From Neobacillus soli NBRC 102451 (GTDB taxonomy: Bacteria; Bacillota; Bacilli; Bacillales; Cytobacillaceae): a stretch of 64,000 nt of DNA. Made by a program: the position numbers and the translations under genes. The DNA lies in contig NZ_BCVI01000019.1 in the NCBI RefSeq assembly GCF_001591665.1, positions 1 through 64,000 on the forward strand. Reading direction: 5' to 3'. Numbering within the stretch: the first letter of the stretch is position 1; every line of letters begins with the position of its first letter. This document shows, piece after piece, positions 34,167 to 42,197 of the stretch. The notes beneath the pieces are model-generated. The model did not search any database. It worked only from the letters and a program-made list of their open reading frames with translations, and was not told where the DNA came from.

Positions 34167-35684
34167 GTGGGTGTAACTCTTAGTAAGGGGCAAAAGGTAG
34201 ATTTAACGAAATCTCACCCCGGTCTGCAAAACGTTGTTGTTGGGTTAGGCTGGAATATTAGCAATCAAGGTTCAAATTTTGATTTGGATGCTTCGTCATT
34301 TTTATTAGGCGAAACCGGAAAGGTAAACAGTGATCAAGATTTTGTTTTTTACAATAACCCTTCCGGTGGAAATGGCTCAATCATTTACAGCGGTGATAAT
34401 CGGATTGGTTCAGGGGTAAGGGATGATGAACAAATCAGGATCGATTTAAAAAGCGTCCCTGCCCATATCCATCGGATTGCCTTTACCATTACGATTCATG
34501 ATGCACAAGTGAAACGGCAAAACTTCGGACAGATTTCTGATTCCTATGTGCGCATTTTTAATGAACAGACGAATGAGGAACTCTTGAGATTTAACTTAGG
34601 AAGAGATTTTACGGTTGAAACAGCTATCGTGGCGGCGGAACTGTATCGCCATAACGGAGAATGGAAATTCAATGCGATTGCCAGCGGCTTCCAAGGTGGA
34701 TTATCTGCATTATGCCGTAACTTTGGTGTCACTGTTGATGATCCTCCCGTAAACATGCCGTCAACACCACCAGCCGCTCAGCCTAATTACCAACAAAGTC
34801 AAAGTAATCATCAATCGATACAACAAGGTCAGCCGTATCAGCAAAAAACGAATAATAATATGCCATATCAACAAAACCAAACCACTTATAATCCATATCA
34901 GCAAAGCCAAAATAACCCTAGTCCTTACCAGCAAAATCAAACATCGCAGCCAAACCTGTTTCAAGGTCAGCCGTCCCATCAGCAGCCTGCTTATGGGTAT
35001 CCGTCTCAGTCTACCTATCCATCGACGCCTAGCTCGCGCAGCTCATATGGCGGAGATGATATCGTTTGTCCACGCTGCCATTCCACAAATGTCCGGACTG
35101 GAAAGAAGGGCTTTGGGCTTGGGAAGGCCGCGATTGGCGGATTAATTCTTGGTCCGGTCGGGTTACTTGGAGGCTTTATTGGAAACAATCAACTAAAGCT
35201 AACCTGTAATAGCTGTGGAAGCTCCTGGTCCCCTAATCAAACCGATTATGCGGAGTGGGCAAACAACCAAAAAAGAAAAGCGCAAGATGTATTTAGCCGC
35301 TTTAAAAGCCAGGATGTACTCGAAGCTGTCGTTGCTGCCTGTGCATTAGTCGCGATGGCCGACGGGTACTTAGACGCTTCTGAACGTCAGAAAATGATGG
35401 AGTTTGTTAATCAAAGCGAAGAGCTACGGGTTTTTGACACGAATAAAGTCATCCAAAAATTCAACCTTTTCGTTTCTAGATTGGAAAATGACCGCATGCT
35501 CGGCCGTGCCGAGGCATTTCGTGCACTTGGAAAAATAAGAACGAAGCCCGAGGTTGCTCGACTAGTCGCACGTTATTGCATCGCAATCGGCTATGCAGAC
35601 GGAAACTTCGATCCCCAAGAACAACAAATGGTCGCAGATATCTGCCGCGAACTTGGCCTAAACCCAGCTGAGTTTCTTTCATAA
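34167..35684 (+). CDS. TerD-domain / zinc-ribbon / TerB-domain fusion protein
   Basis: 505 aa. Residues 1-185 form a TerD domain (MGVTLSKGQKVDLTK, SNFDLDASSFLL, GDNRIGSGVRDDEQI) with the acidic Ca2+-binding residues of the tellurium-resistance family. Next is a Gln/Asn/Pro/Tyr-rich linker (about 190-295), a four-cysteine zinc ribbon (CPRCHSTN ... CNSCGSSW) split by a glycine-rich hydrophobic hairpin, and a TerB-like helical domain (about 375-505) with MADGYLDASER and YADGNFDPQEQ metal-binding repeats. Ter proteins form membrane-linked stress complexes. Start GTG at 34167 has AGGAG eight bases before it and gives the canonical TerD N-terminus. No other ter gene is nearby. Confidence 0.88.
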   Translation: MGVTLSKGQKVDLTKSHPGLQNVVVGLGWNISNQGSNFDLDASSFLLGETGKVNSDQDFVFYNNPSGGNGSIIYSGDNRIGSGVRDDEQIRIDLKSVPAHIHRIAFTITIHDAQVKRQNFGQISDSYVRIFNEQTNEELLRFNLGRDFTVETAIVAAELYRHNGEWKFNAIASGFQGGLSALCRNFGVTVDDPPVNMPSTPPAAQPNYQQSQSNHQSIQQGQPYQQKTNNNMPYQQNQTTYNPYQQSQNNPSPYQQNQTSQPNLFQGQPSHQQPAYGYPSQSTYPSTPSSRSSYGGDDIVCPRCHSTNVRTGKKGFGLGKAAIGGLILGPVGLLGGFIGNNQLKLTCNSCGSSWSPNQTDYAEWANNQKRKAQDVFSRFKSQDVLEAVVAACALVAMADGYLDASERQKMMEFVNQSEELRVFDTNKVIQKFNLFVSRLENDRMLGRAEAFRALGKIRTKPEVARLVARYCIAIGYADGNFDPQEQQMVADICRELGLNPAEFLS

Positions 35685-35688
35685 TAGA

Positions 35689-35727
35689 TAAAAAACCTCA
35701 AACCCGAGCAGGGATTGAGGTTTTTTG
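35689..35727. terminator. Bidirectional terminator between terD-like gene and selB
   Basis: AAAAAACCTCAA / TTGAGGTTTTTT-type stem around CCCGAGCAGGG, with T-runs in both directions. Confidence 0.85.
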
Positions 35728-35739
35728 TTTCATTGCTAT

Positions 35740-37632
35740 CTAATCTTTCCAGATCCGTTTATTTTCCACCCGTTTTGTAAAGCCCAACGCATCCAATCTT
35801 TCCAAAAATGGAATCATGTATTTCCTTGAAAGCTCAAGGACTTCTTTTGCAGCACCGACTTCAAACCCTGAATCCGTTTGATTTCGTAGTTTATCAACGG
35901 CAGCTGTAAACACGTCACCATGATAGGCAAACTGTTCATCTAATTGAACAATCAACCTTTGGTCCTCAAGAAAGCGTTTTAAGTCGGCCCCAAGATTGTC
36001 GGGAATGCCCGCATTTAAAAAATAGTCCTTCATGTTACGCACCTTTAATCCGTCCATCCTCAATTCTTCCAGCATATTTTCAGTCCGCTTCGCCCAGTTT
36101 TTCGGAACATGGGGACCAAAAGATGCCAGAGAAACAAATTGCTCTTTTCGTTTAAAGACTCCATTCGTAATCCCTTTTTCGACGACAAAATCAAGCAAGG
36201 ATTTAGGAAATCCTTTTTTAATTGTTTGCAAAAGTTCGGCTTTATTTATTCCTGCTTTCATCGAATGGGCATGATGGAATTCCTGTAATCGATCGAAAAT
36301 ATCCTCCTCAATCGAATTAATCAATAATTGAAGTGTATATTCTTTTCCATTATATAAAACAAATTCTTCTGCGGCTAAGTGCGCCGTTAATGCAGCCTCA
36401 TCAAGAGAGGTCCGTTTAATCAACTCATGTAACGGCAGACTTTTGGCCTCAATTAAAGCGGCATTTATCCGTTCTTTAGGTGAGCCTACTTTTTTCTTTT
36501 CCAGTTCTTCAATGGTTTGGTTACCAAAACGATACTTATTTCCACGCGGGTCAATGACCCAGCCGCCGCCAATCGTCTCTTGCGGGCTTGGCCTGCGTAA
36601 AATAAAGCGATCACCTCGTTTTGTGAGAATTTCCTCCTCAAGCCTGAGCTGACAAAGGATTTCTCCATTTTCCTCGGTCAGTTCGTTACGGTCAAAAAAA
36701 ACAATCCGTCCCATTACTTCAGTCGTTCCGATATGAAGTTTAATTGGCATGCGCTGTTTGACCATATGTTCAAGATCATCGACCACACGTATCGCTACAT
36801 CTACTGTCTTCGTCACAATGAAATGCTCCGATGAAACTAGGACTTCTCCACGCTCCAGATCTTCTTTGGATACTCCCGAAAGGTTTATGGCGGTACGCTG
36901 ACCAGCATAAGCCTTTTGCGCTGATTGATGGTGAACCTGGATTTGCCTGGCTCTAACCTCCAGCCCTTTCGGCATTATTTTCAGCATTTGTCCTTCCTCG
37001 ACCGTACCTTCATAAACAGTGCCGCGAACAACTGTCCCTTGCCCCTTTACCGTAAAGACTTGGTCAATAGGCAGACGGAATGCCCCTTTCGCATCACGCA
37101 TCTCTTGTTCCTTAAGCGTTTGAATGATTAATTCTTTGATTTCATCAATCCCCTTTTTAGAAAGGCTATCGACTAAAACAAATGGAGCATCCTCAAAAAC
37201 GGTTCCGGTAAGCTCTGCTAAAATATCATCCTTGACAAGCTCGATAAATTCTTCATCCACCCTGTCAATTTTGGAAATGGCGACAAGGCCTTTTTTTACA
37301 CCTAAGAATTTTAAAATATCAAGATGTTCTCTTGTCTGCGGCATTACACCCTCATCTGCGGCAACGACAAGCACCACCAAGTCAATACCAGCCACACCGG
37401 CAATCATTTGCCGAATAAACCGTTCGTGTCCCGGAACATCAATGACAGAGATTTGTATCTCATTGTCTTCATATAATGGCGCAAAACCGAGTTCAATCGA
37501 GATTTGGCGCTCTTTCTCTTCTTTTAAGCGGTCTGTATCTACATTGGTTAACGCTTTTGTTAACGATGTTTTTCCATGATCGATATGTCCCGCCATACCA
37601 ATCGTAAAATATCTTTTTTCCAAGATTGCCAC
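35740..37632 (-). CDS. selB: Selenocysteine-specific elongation factor SelB
   Basis: 630 aa. GTPase domain: GHIDHGKTS (about residues 15-23), switch II DVPGHERFIRQMI (about 66), and SKID (about 120) in place of NKxD. EF-Tu-like domains II and III follow, with RGTVYEGTVEEGQ and the SelB-specific RLEEEILTKRGDRFILRRPSPQETIGGG region (positions 331-358). About 260 C-terminal residues form winged-helix repeats that bind the SECIS hairpin. SelB carries Sec-tRNA to UGA codons. Start is GTG at 37632 after GTAGGTGG; an upstream reading frame in another phase runs into it. No selA, selD, tRNA-Sec or selenoprotein gene is visible in this window. Confidence 0.94.
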   Translation of the reverse strand: MAILEKRYFTIGMAGHIDHGKTSLTKALTNVDTDRLKEEKERQISIELGFAPLYEDNEIQISVIDVPGHERFIRQMIAGVAGIDLVVLVVAADEGVMPQTREHLDILKFLGVKKGLVAISKIDRVDEEFIELVKDDILAELTGTVFEDAPFVLVDSLSKKGIDEIKELIIQTLKEQEMRDAKGAFRLPIDQVFTVKGQGTVVRGTVYEGTVEEGQMLKIMPKGLEVRARQIQVHHQSAQKAYAGQRTAINLSGVSKEDLERGEVLVSSEHFIVTKTVDVAIRVVDDLEHMVKQRMPIKLHIGTTEVMGRIVFFDRNELTEENGEILCQLRLEEEILTKRGDRFILRRPSPQETIGGGWVIDPRGNKYRFGNQTIEELEKKKVGSPKERINAALIEAKSLPLHELIKRTSLDEAALTAHLAAEEFVLYNGKEYTLQLLINSIEEDIFDRLQEFHHAHSMKAGINKAELLQTIKKGFPKSLLDFVVEKGITNGVFKRKEQFVSLASFGPHVPKNWAKRTENMLEELRMDGLKVRNMKDYFLNAGIPDNLGADLKRFLEDQRLIVQLDEQFAYHGDVFTAAVDKLRNQTDSGFEVGAAKEVLELSRKYMIPFLERLDALGFTKRVENKRIWKD

Positions 37633-37798
37633 CTACTTTATCGATCTTCCCTTCTACTGTAGCTTTAATATCACTATTGTTCAAGAGAACTTTTTTAGAC
37701 CTTTTTTTCACGATTCCTCCACATTCATGGCGTCCACAGCTTTCATTCTTATGCTATGTTGATAAAAAGAACATTTAAACAACAAAGGAAGATTGCAA

Positions 37799-38218
37799 AT
37801 GAAAAGATTTGTTTGGCCCATGGTTGCAGGTGTCATGCTATTAGCTGCTTGCCAGAATAGTGAACCAAAAGCAAGCGAAGTGAAGCAAACGGCTGAAAAG
37901 TCTGCGCAAACCGTTGAGAAGAAAACAGACTCCACCTTCCCATATCCGAATTTATTGGCTGGGAAGGGTGAAGCCTATTCTCTTCTAGTCATCGGGGAGC
38001 AGGATGACCAATCACCGATTGAGGATAACCAAAAGGTTGTCAAGGATGTAAAGACGATTTTGAGTTTACCCTCACGTGAAATGGTCCAGAAAGTATACCC
38101 TGAACTGCACATGAAAAGTAACGCGGCATACATTCTTTTTGATAAGAGCGAAGTTGTTCTTCAATCGAAGAACTTAAAGGAACTGACTAGCTTCCTCCAG
38201 GAAAATCCGGCCCACTAG
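37799..38218 (+). CDS. Small lipoprotein of unknown function
   Basis: 139 aa from the ATG at 37799, with AAAGGAAG seven bases upstream. A lipoprotein signal peptide ends in the lipobox LLAAC (Cys about residue 19). A Ser/Glu/Lys-rich spacer (about 20-45) leads into a compact domain of about 95 residues (YSLLVIGEQDDQSPIEDNQ ... YPELHMKSNAAYILFDKSEV). Such short lipoproteins with a C-terminal alpha/beta domain are common in bacilli, often labelled hypothetical. It is divergent from selB and is followed by the 52-base repeat array. Function unknown. Confidence 0.8.
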   Translation: MKRFVWPMVAGVMLLAACQNSEPKASEVKQTAEKSAQTVEKKTDSTFPYPNLLAGKGEAYSLLVIGEQDDQSPIEDNQKVVKDVKTILSLPSREMVQKVYPELHMKSNAAYILFDKSEVVLQSKNLKELTSFLQENPAH

Positions 38219-38364
38219 CAAAAAAACAGAAAAAATTCTGGTCTCGCCGGCATTCCGATGCTGTTTGCCTACCCATTATTACCGAAATAGTTACTTACCT
38301 TTATTTTAATGTTAGTATGGATTTCGGCCATTTGAAAAATTTATTGTAGCCTTCGCCGTGTTGA

Positions 38365-38708
38365 TGCCCACTGGCACTCAGAAAGGTTTTCAGTGCCCAT
38401 GGGGGGGGAATGAATGCCCACGGGCACTCAGAGAAGTTTTCAGTCCCGTGGAGGGGGAAAATGGAGCCCACTGGCACTCAGAAAGGTTTTCAGTGCCCAT
38501 GGGGGGGGAAATGAATGCCCACCTGGCACTCAGAAAGGTTTTCAGTGCCCATGGAGGGGGAAAATGGGTGCCCACGGGCACTCAGAAAGGTTTTCAGTGC
38601 CCATGGAGGGGGAAAATGAATGCCCACGGGCACTCAGAGAAGTTTTCAGTACCCGTGGAGGGGGAAAGTAGATGCCCACGGGCACTCAGAGAGCTTTTCA
38701 GAGCCCAT
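38365..38708 (+). repeat. Tandem array of seven 50-53-bp hairpin units (GCCCAC-GGCACT type)
   Basis: Units begin at 38365, 38415, 38465, 38516, 38569, 38621 and 38673. Each has (T/G)GGCACT, a loop close to CAGAAAGGTTTTC, then AGTGCCC or a variant, and a G-rich stretch (GGGGGGG or GAGGGGG). Arms extend outward: CCCACGGGCACT can pair with AGTGCCCATGGG-like sequence. The array lies in the convergent gap between the lipoprotein gene and the metalloprotease-like gene. Reading frames through it repeat the same peptide and are not genes. The flanking 38219-38364 shows no gene I can support. Confidence 0.9.
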
Positions 38709-38752
38709 TCATGAAGATGGTGTTTTTTTGATAAATGAAACGAATGCTCAAC

Positions 38753-39736
38753 CTATATAAATCCCTCGATTCCATCCCCGCTTGCCTCAAGCCGCTCCGT
38801 ATGCTCGTCATATAAATTCCAAGCCCATTCGTGGATGCTGTCAGGGTCCACAGTTTTCCACTGATCTATTTCTTGAATCACATCAGTTCCAAACGCTAAT
38901 TGGGTTAATCTTTTCATAATCACAAAAGATGAATAAGGATGTGGGAATGTTGGATCATTTTTGCTTTCATAAAAAAATTTCTCTAGCAATCTAATCGATT
39001 TAGATTCATAAATGAGCTCCACTAGCTTTGCTCTGTATTCTAAGTCCTTTGATGATAAGTTAGGAAAACGAGAATAATCGCTTAGATGCTGGGCCTCATG
39101 CTTTAAATAACTAACCTGGAACTCACTGCTTTCAAAGGTAGTTTTCTTGTTCCGTGGTCGATCATTTACATAATAGAGTCCCTCTGATTTCGCCCAGCCA
39201 CCGGCAAATTTTTCCCCAAAGGTGGAAAAATGAATCCAGCTTTGCATTATAAAATTGGATAGGAAGTAAACTGTTACCTCCTGTGTTTGGTGTGGAAGTT
39301 CAACCGTAAATTTCTTCCTCTCCGTCGTTTTCCAGATATATGGCCCTCTGAATGGGGCTGTCACCCCGCCTAAAAAGGAGTAGCCTTTCTCCCTATATAT
39401 CACTTCTAATTTATCTTCCAAATAGTCTAGGTCGGTAGGAGAATGGGCATCGGGAAGCAATGCTTCTAACGACAGTGCTAATAGACTTTCCGCTTCCTCG
39501 ACATCTTTTCCTGTTAATACCAAGGTAAAATACTGATAATAAATCAATAGTACCTTTCTAATCCATGGATCCTCGGTTTTAAAACGGTACATCGGCTTTT
39601 CTCCAAAAAACCGGTGATAATACCTTGATTCTAATTCCTGATATTTTTTACTTTTATCAGGTATAGAACGTAGGTACTCATAGGCAGCTGTGACATCCCC
39701 TTGAAGGCAATAAGCATAAAATTTTGACTCGTCCAT
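38753..39736 (-). CDS. Putative zinc metalloprotease-like protein (HEAQH motif)
   Basis: 327 aa, no signal peptide. YLKHEAQHLSDYSRFPNLS (about residues 208-226) contains H-E-A-Q-H, the HExxH zinc-protease motif, and a following DLEYRAKLVEL offers a third-ligand Glu in gluzincin-like spacing. The N-terminal about 100 residues are helical and TPR-like. I do not recognise a named family. A role as an intracellular peptidase is inferred from the motif only. AGGGGAAC-type ribosome site precedes the ATG. Its 3' end faces the repeat array. Confidence 0.7.
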   Translation of the reverse strand: MDESKFYAYCLQGDVTAAYEYLRSIPDKSKKYQELESRYYHRFFGEKPMYRFKTEDPWIRKVLLIYYQYFTLVLTGKDVEEAESLLALSLEALLPDAHSPTDLDYLEDKLEVIYREKGYSFLGGVTAPFRGPYIWKTTERKKFTVELPHQTQEVTVYFLSNFIMQSWIHFSTFGEKFAGGWAKSEGLYYVNDRPRNKKTTFESSEFQVSYLKHEAQHLSDYSRFPNLSSKDLEYRAKLVELIYESKSIRLLEKFFYESKNDPTFPHPYSSFVIMKRLTQLAFGTDVIQEIDQWKTVDPDSIHEWAWNLYDEHTERLEASGDGIEGFI

Positions 39737-39882
39737 CGTGTTCCCCTCTTATTCTGAAGTTTTCTATAATGACTATATTAGCTCTTTTTCAAGAAATTCC
39801 TTTAAAAAGTTCTTCTGATAAAGGGAAATGACGACTCGTTGTCAAATTTCTAATAGAAGATATCGAAATTTGGAGGATTATT

Positions 39883-40365
39883 ATGATCAAAATAGTGAAG
39901 GTTTTGCCGGAAGAAGAGACCATTTTACATAATCTAATGCAATTTTACATTTATGAATTTAGCCAGTTTATGCCAACTATAACGTTAGAAGGAGATGGTT
40001 CATACGAGCCGTTTGATTTAACTCCCTTCTGGAGCAGCCCCGATTATCATCCCTTTTTCATAAAAAAGGAAGATGAATTGATTGGGTTTGCTCTTGTCGA
40101 AAGTGCGACAGAATCCGAGCCGAACGCGATATTAGAATTCTTTATCATTCGGAAATATGTTGGTAAAGGCTACGGTAAAATAGCCGCAATAGAACTATTT
40201 ACTTTATTCCCTGGTAAGTGGCACATCACACAAATAGAAAAGAACTATCCTGCCCAAGCGTTTTGGAGAAGTACAATTTCAAAATTCACGGCCGGAAAGT
40301 ATAGCGAAAGATACGATGAAAATAGAAAGTCTATACAGGAGTTTGATACGAATTTAATAGGTTAA
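39883..40365 (+). CDS. GNAT-family N-acetyltransferase
   Basis: 160 aa. The GNAT core is visible: beta-strand ELIGFALVES, then ILEFFIIRKYVGKGYGKIAA, where the V-x-x-x-x-G-x-G-x-A acetyl-CoA loop (about residues 92-106) lies, and a late WHITQIEKNYPAQAFWRSTI segment. N-terminal LHNLMQFYIYEFSQFMP resembles a known subgroup of predicted acetyltransferases that act on unknown amines. TTGGAGGATT precedes the ATG. It is convergent with the TPR-like gene. Confidence 0.85.
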   Translation: MIKIVKVLPEEETILHNLMQFYIYEFSQFMPTITLEGDGSYEPFDLTPFWSSPDYHPFFIKKEDELIGFALVESATESEPNAILEFFIIRKYVGKGYGKIAAIELFTLFPGKWHITQIEKNYPAQAFWRSTISKFTAGKYSERYDENRKSIQEFDTNLIG

Positions 40366-40368
40366 AAA

Positions 40369-40406
40369 CAATAAAGGAAGATTGATTGGAATCTTCCCTT
40401 TATTTA
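40369..40406. terminator. Bidirectional terminator between GNAT and TPR-like genes
   Basis: AATAAAGGAAGATT / AATCTTCCCTTTATT stem with a six-base loop. Confidence 0.8.
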
Positions 40407-40408
40407 TT

Positions 40409-40867
40409 TTATTTGCCAACATCTATCGTTAGTAAATCCTTTTCTAACATCTCTTTCTCATTTTCGTTTTCTACTTTTTGTGCGTATTCCATTGCTAATT
40501 GTTGGTGCTTTTTCGATAGATTTTGTTGACCCAAAAGAACATTTGCCCGACTCATCGCTTCATAGCCATATCCAATATAAAATGGTTCAATCTTATTCTC
40601 CATGCTTACATCCAAGCAACGTTTTGCATAAAAAAGCGCTCTCTCCCCAAGACCAGCAATTGCATATACTCTAGATAACTGCCAATATCCGATTGATAGA
40701 TTTTTAGGCGTGTGATCCTCTACCTGTGTCCAATGCCAAAAGGATGTATGGGCAAGATGAATCATTTTAGCTTCCTCTTCTTTAGTTCTTTCATTTAAAT
40801 CTAGCAGGTCCCAGACGGCATTAAAACAATTTACGGCCAATTGCTTGTGTGAAAACGTTGCATTCAT
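40409..40867 (-). CDS. TPR-like helical protein of unknown function
   Basis: 152 aa, all-helical. Pairs of helices such as YWQLSRVYAIAGLGERALFYAKRCL (within residues 62-86) and YGYEAMSRANVLLGQQNLSKKHQQLAMEYA (about 99-128) follow the tetratricopeptide pattern of small residues at packing positions. The trend is to a short scaffold or binding protein. It starts inside the stop codon of the upstream GNAT gene (ATGA), so the two are translationally coupled and may work together, for instance on a modified substrate, but nothing proves this. Confidence 0.75.
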   Translation of the reverse strand: MNATFSHKQLAVNCFNAVWDLLDLNERTKEEEAKMIHLAHTSFWHWTQVEDHTPKNLSIGYWQLSRVYAIAGLGERALFYAKRCLDVSMENKIEPFYIGYGYEAMSRANVLLGQQNLSKKHQQLAMEYAQKVENENEKEMLEKDLLTIDVGK

Positions 40868-41328
40868 CTTTCCTCAACCCTTCTTTTTTCAAAATTACTT
40901 ATAAATAACCCCGGTACAACCTCAAGGTCACAAACCCGCTTATAGCCATTTTTCAGATATAAGTTTTTAGCAGGAGGATTCTCTTTGCCTGTTGATACTT
41001 TTAACACTGCCCATTCCTTATTAAATTCCTCCACAAAGTTCAACAACCTTTGGGCAATTCCTTTACGAAAATGATTGGGATGGACGACCATGCGGCAAAT
41101 CGTCAGCTCCTTTCCTTCTATCGTATAGGAAAGAGCACCCGCGAATTTATTTTCATCAAAATATCCTAAAAATGTTTCCCCGCATTCTATTAAATCTTCC
41201 ATCGATTCTAGTAAAGGGGGGATTTCGAAAAAGTTGATTAACTTTGCCTCAACAAGATATGAGACTCTTTGCAGCTCAAACAATTCCTTAACGATACCTT
41301 CATTTTGTAAATCAAGCTGTTTTATCAT
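40864..41328 (-). CDS. GNAT-family N-acetyltransferase
   Basis: 154 aa. The acetyl-CoA-binding motif is VVHPNHFRKGIAQRLLNFVEEF (within residues 76-97), with R/K-x-x-G-I-A in the loop, preceded by strand GALSYTIEGKELTICRM and followed by TGKENPPAKNLYLKNGYKR, the standard end of the fold. Substrate unknown. It is first in a two-gene operon with the TPR-like gene. The ATG is preceded by a weak AAAGGATGG ribosome site. Confidence 0.88.
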   Translation of the reverse strand: MIKQLDLQNEGIVKELFELQRVSYLVEAKLINFFEIPPLLESMEDLIECGETFLGYFDENKFAGALSYTIEGKELTICRMVVHPNHFRKGIAQRLLNFVEEFNKEWAVLKVSTGKENPPAKNLYLKNGYKRVCDLEVVPGLFISNFEKRRVEER

Positions 41329-41460
41329 TCAACCATCCTTTGAATTGAAAATTATCTTATTTCCATTTTACCAAATACATTGAATAATCACTCCTCTATT
41401 AAAAAAAATGTTAAAATCAAATTGAATGGCATTCCATCGGTATAATAAGGAGAACTTAAT

Positions 41461-42138
41461 TTGAAGGCATTAAAATCAATTATTTATTGGGTACTTTCGT
41501 TAATTGCTATGGTAATCTTTGCAGTAGTAATTTTTATTTTGATACAATTCATGCAAGAAAAGCTTTTTGTGCCGGGAAAGTATATTATGTGGGTTAGTAA
41601 ATCCCCCGCTTCAAGATTGGTACTTATTTACCTTGGATTTTTCCTCCTAGTTTATAGAGATTTTAGAAAATGGATTTCCAGGCTTTTTAAAAGACATAAA
41701 AAATCCTTTATTACTATTTTTGGACTTCTAAATATCATTTTGCTATATACCATACTCACAAATATTACAGTATTAACGCAAAAGACGATAATTGACCATT
41801 CATTTCTATCCCCTAATGGAAAGGGATATGGCTACAGTGATATTAGCAAGATAAATGCAGGCGTGTACGGAGAAAGACAATTCTTTGGGCATTCAAAAGG
41901 TGATTTTTTTTACATCATCGAGCTGAATGATGGCAGCAAAATAGACTTAGCTGATGTAGATTTTATGGGAGCAAAAAACGAAGAAGATCCTCGATTTATC
42001 CTTGAAAAGTTGGATAAAAAATTAGTTAACATGGGGATTCCTAAAAAAGCAAGTATGGACAATTTTAAGTATACGACCAGAAATCTGGATAAGATTTATA
42101 CCGATAAAATTCGGAGCATTTTAAAAAACACCAAATAA
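41461..42138 (+). CDS. Three-helix membrane protein of unknown function
   Basis: 225 aa. Three hydrophobic helices (about residues 8-32, 55-70 and 83-103) are followed by a cytoplasmic or extracytoplasmic domain of about 115 residues (SPNGKGYGYSDISKINAGVYG; DGSKIDLADVDFMGAKNEEDP). The start is TTG with AAGGAGAA six bases upstream. I do not recognise a family; similar sized membrane proteins of bacilli are annotated hypothetical. It stands alone, divergent from the GNAT operon and ended by a two-way terminator. Confidence 0.72.
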   Translation: MKALKSIIYWVLSLIAMVIFAVVIFILIQFMQEKLFVPGKYIMWVSKSPASRLVLIYLGFFLLVYRDFRKWISRLFKRHKKSFITIFGLLNIILLYTILTNITVLTQKTIIDHSFLSPNGKGYGYSDISKINAGVYGERQFFGHSKGDFFYIIELNDGSKIDLADVDFMGAKNEEDPRFILEKLDKKLVNMGIPKKASMDNFKYTTRNLDKIYTDKIRSILKNTK

Positions 42139-42155
42139 AAACAACATTGAAATTG

Positions 42156-42195
42156 CAAAGAATATCCCACACAAAAAAGTGAGGGATATTCTTCA
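42156..42195. terminator. Bidirectional terminator
   Basis: AAGAATATCCC / GGGATATTCTT stem between convergent genes, with an A-rich loop that contains a small CAC/GTG inner pair. Confidence 0.8.
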
Positions 42196-42197
42196 AT

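Noticed and set aside
35740-38218. SECIS element or selenoprotein UGA near selB
   Set aside because: No adjacent gene shows an in-frame TGA followed by a hairpin, and no known selenoprotein family is in the window.
38219-38364. Possible tail of a degraded membrane protein gene (a short frame reading GLAGIPMLFAYPLLPK)
   Set aside because: Only about 18 codons with no start or upstream remnant; not enough to call a pseudogene.
38365-38708. CRISPR array
   Set aside because: The stretches between the conserved parts are themselves repeated, spacers are not unique, units vary in length, and no cas gene is near.
38358-38714. Three open reading frames (up to about 118 codons) in both strands across the repeat array
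   Set aside because: They encode the same short peptide over and over in different frames because the unit is close to 51 bases; they have no ribosome sites and differ in phase between units.
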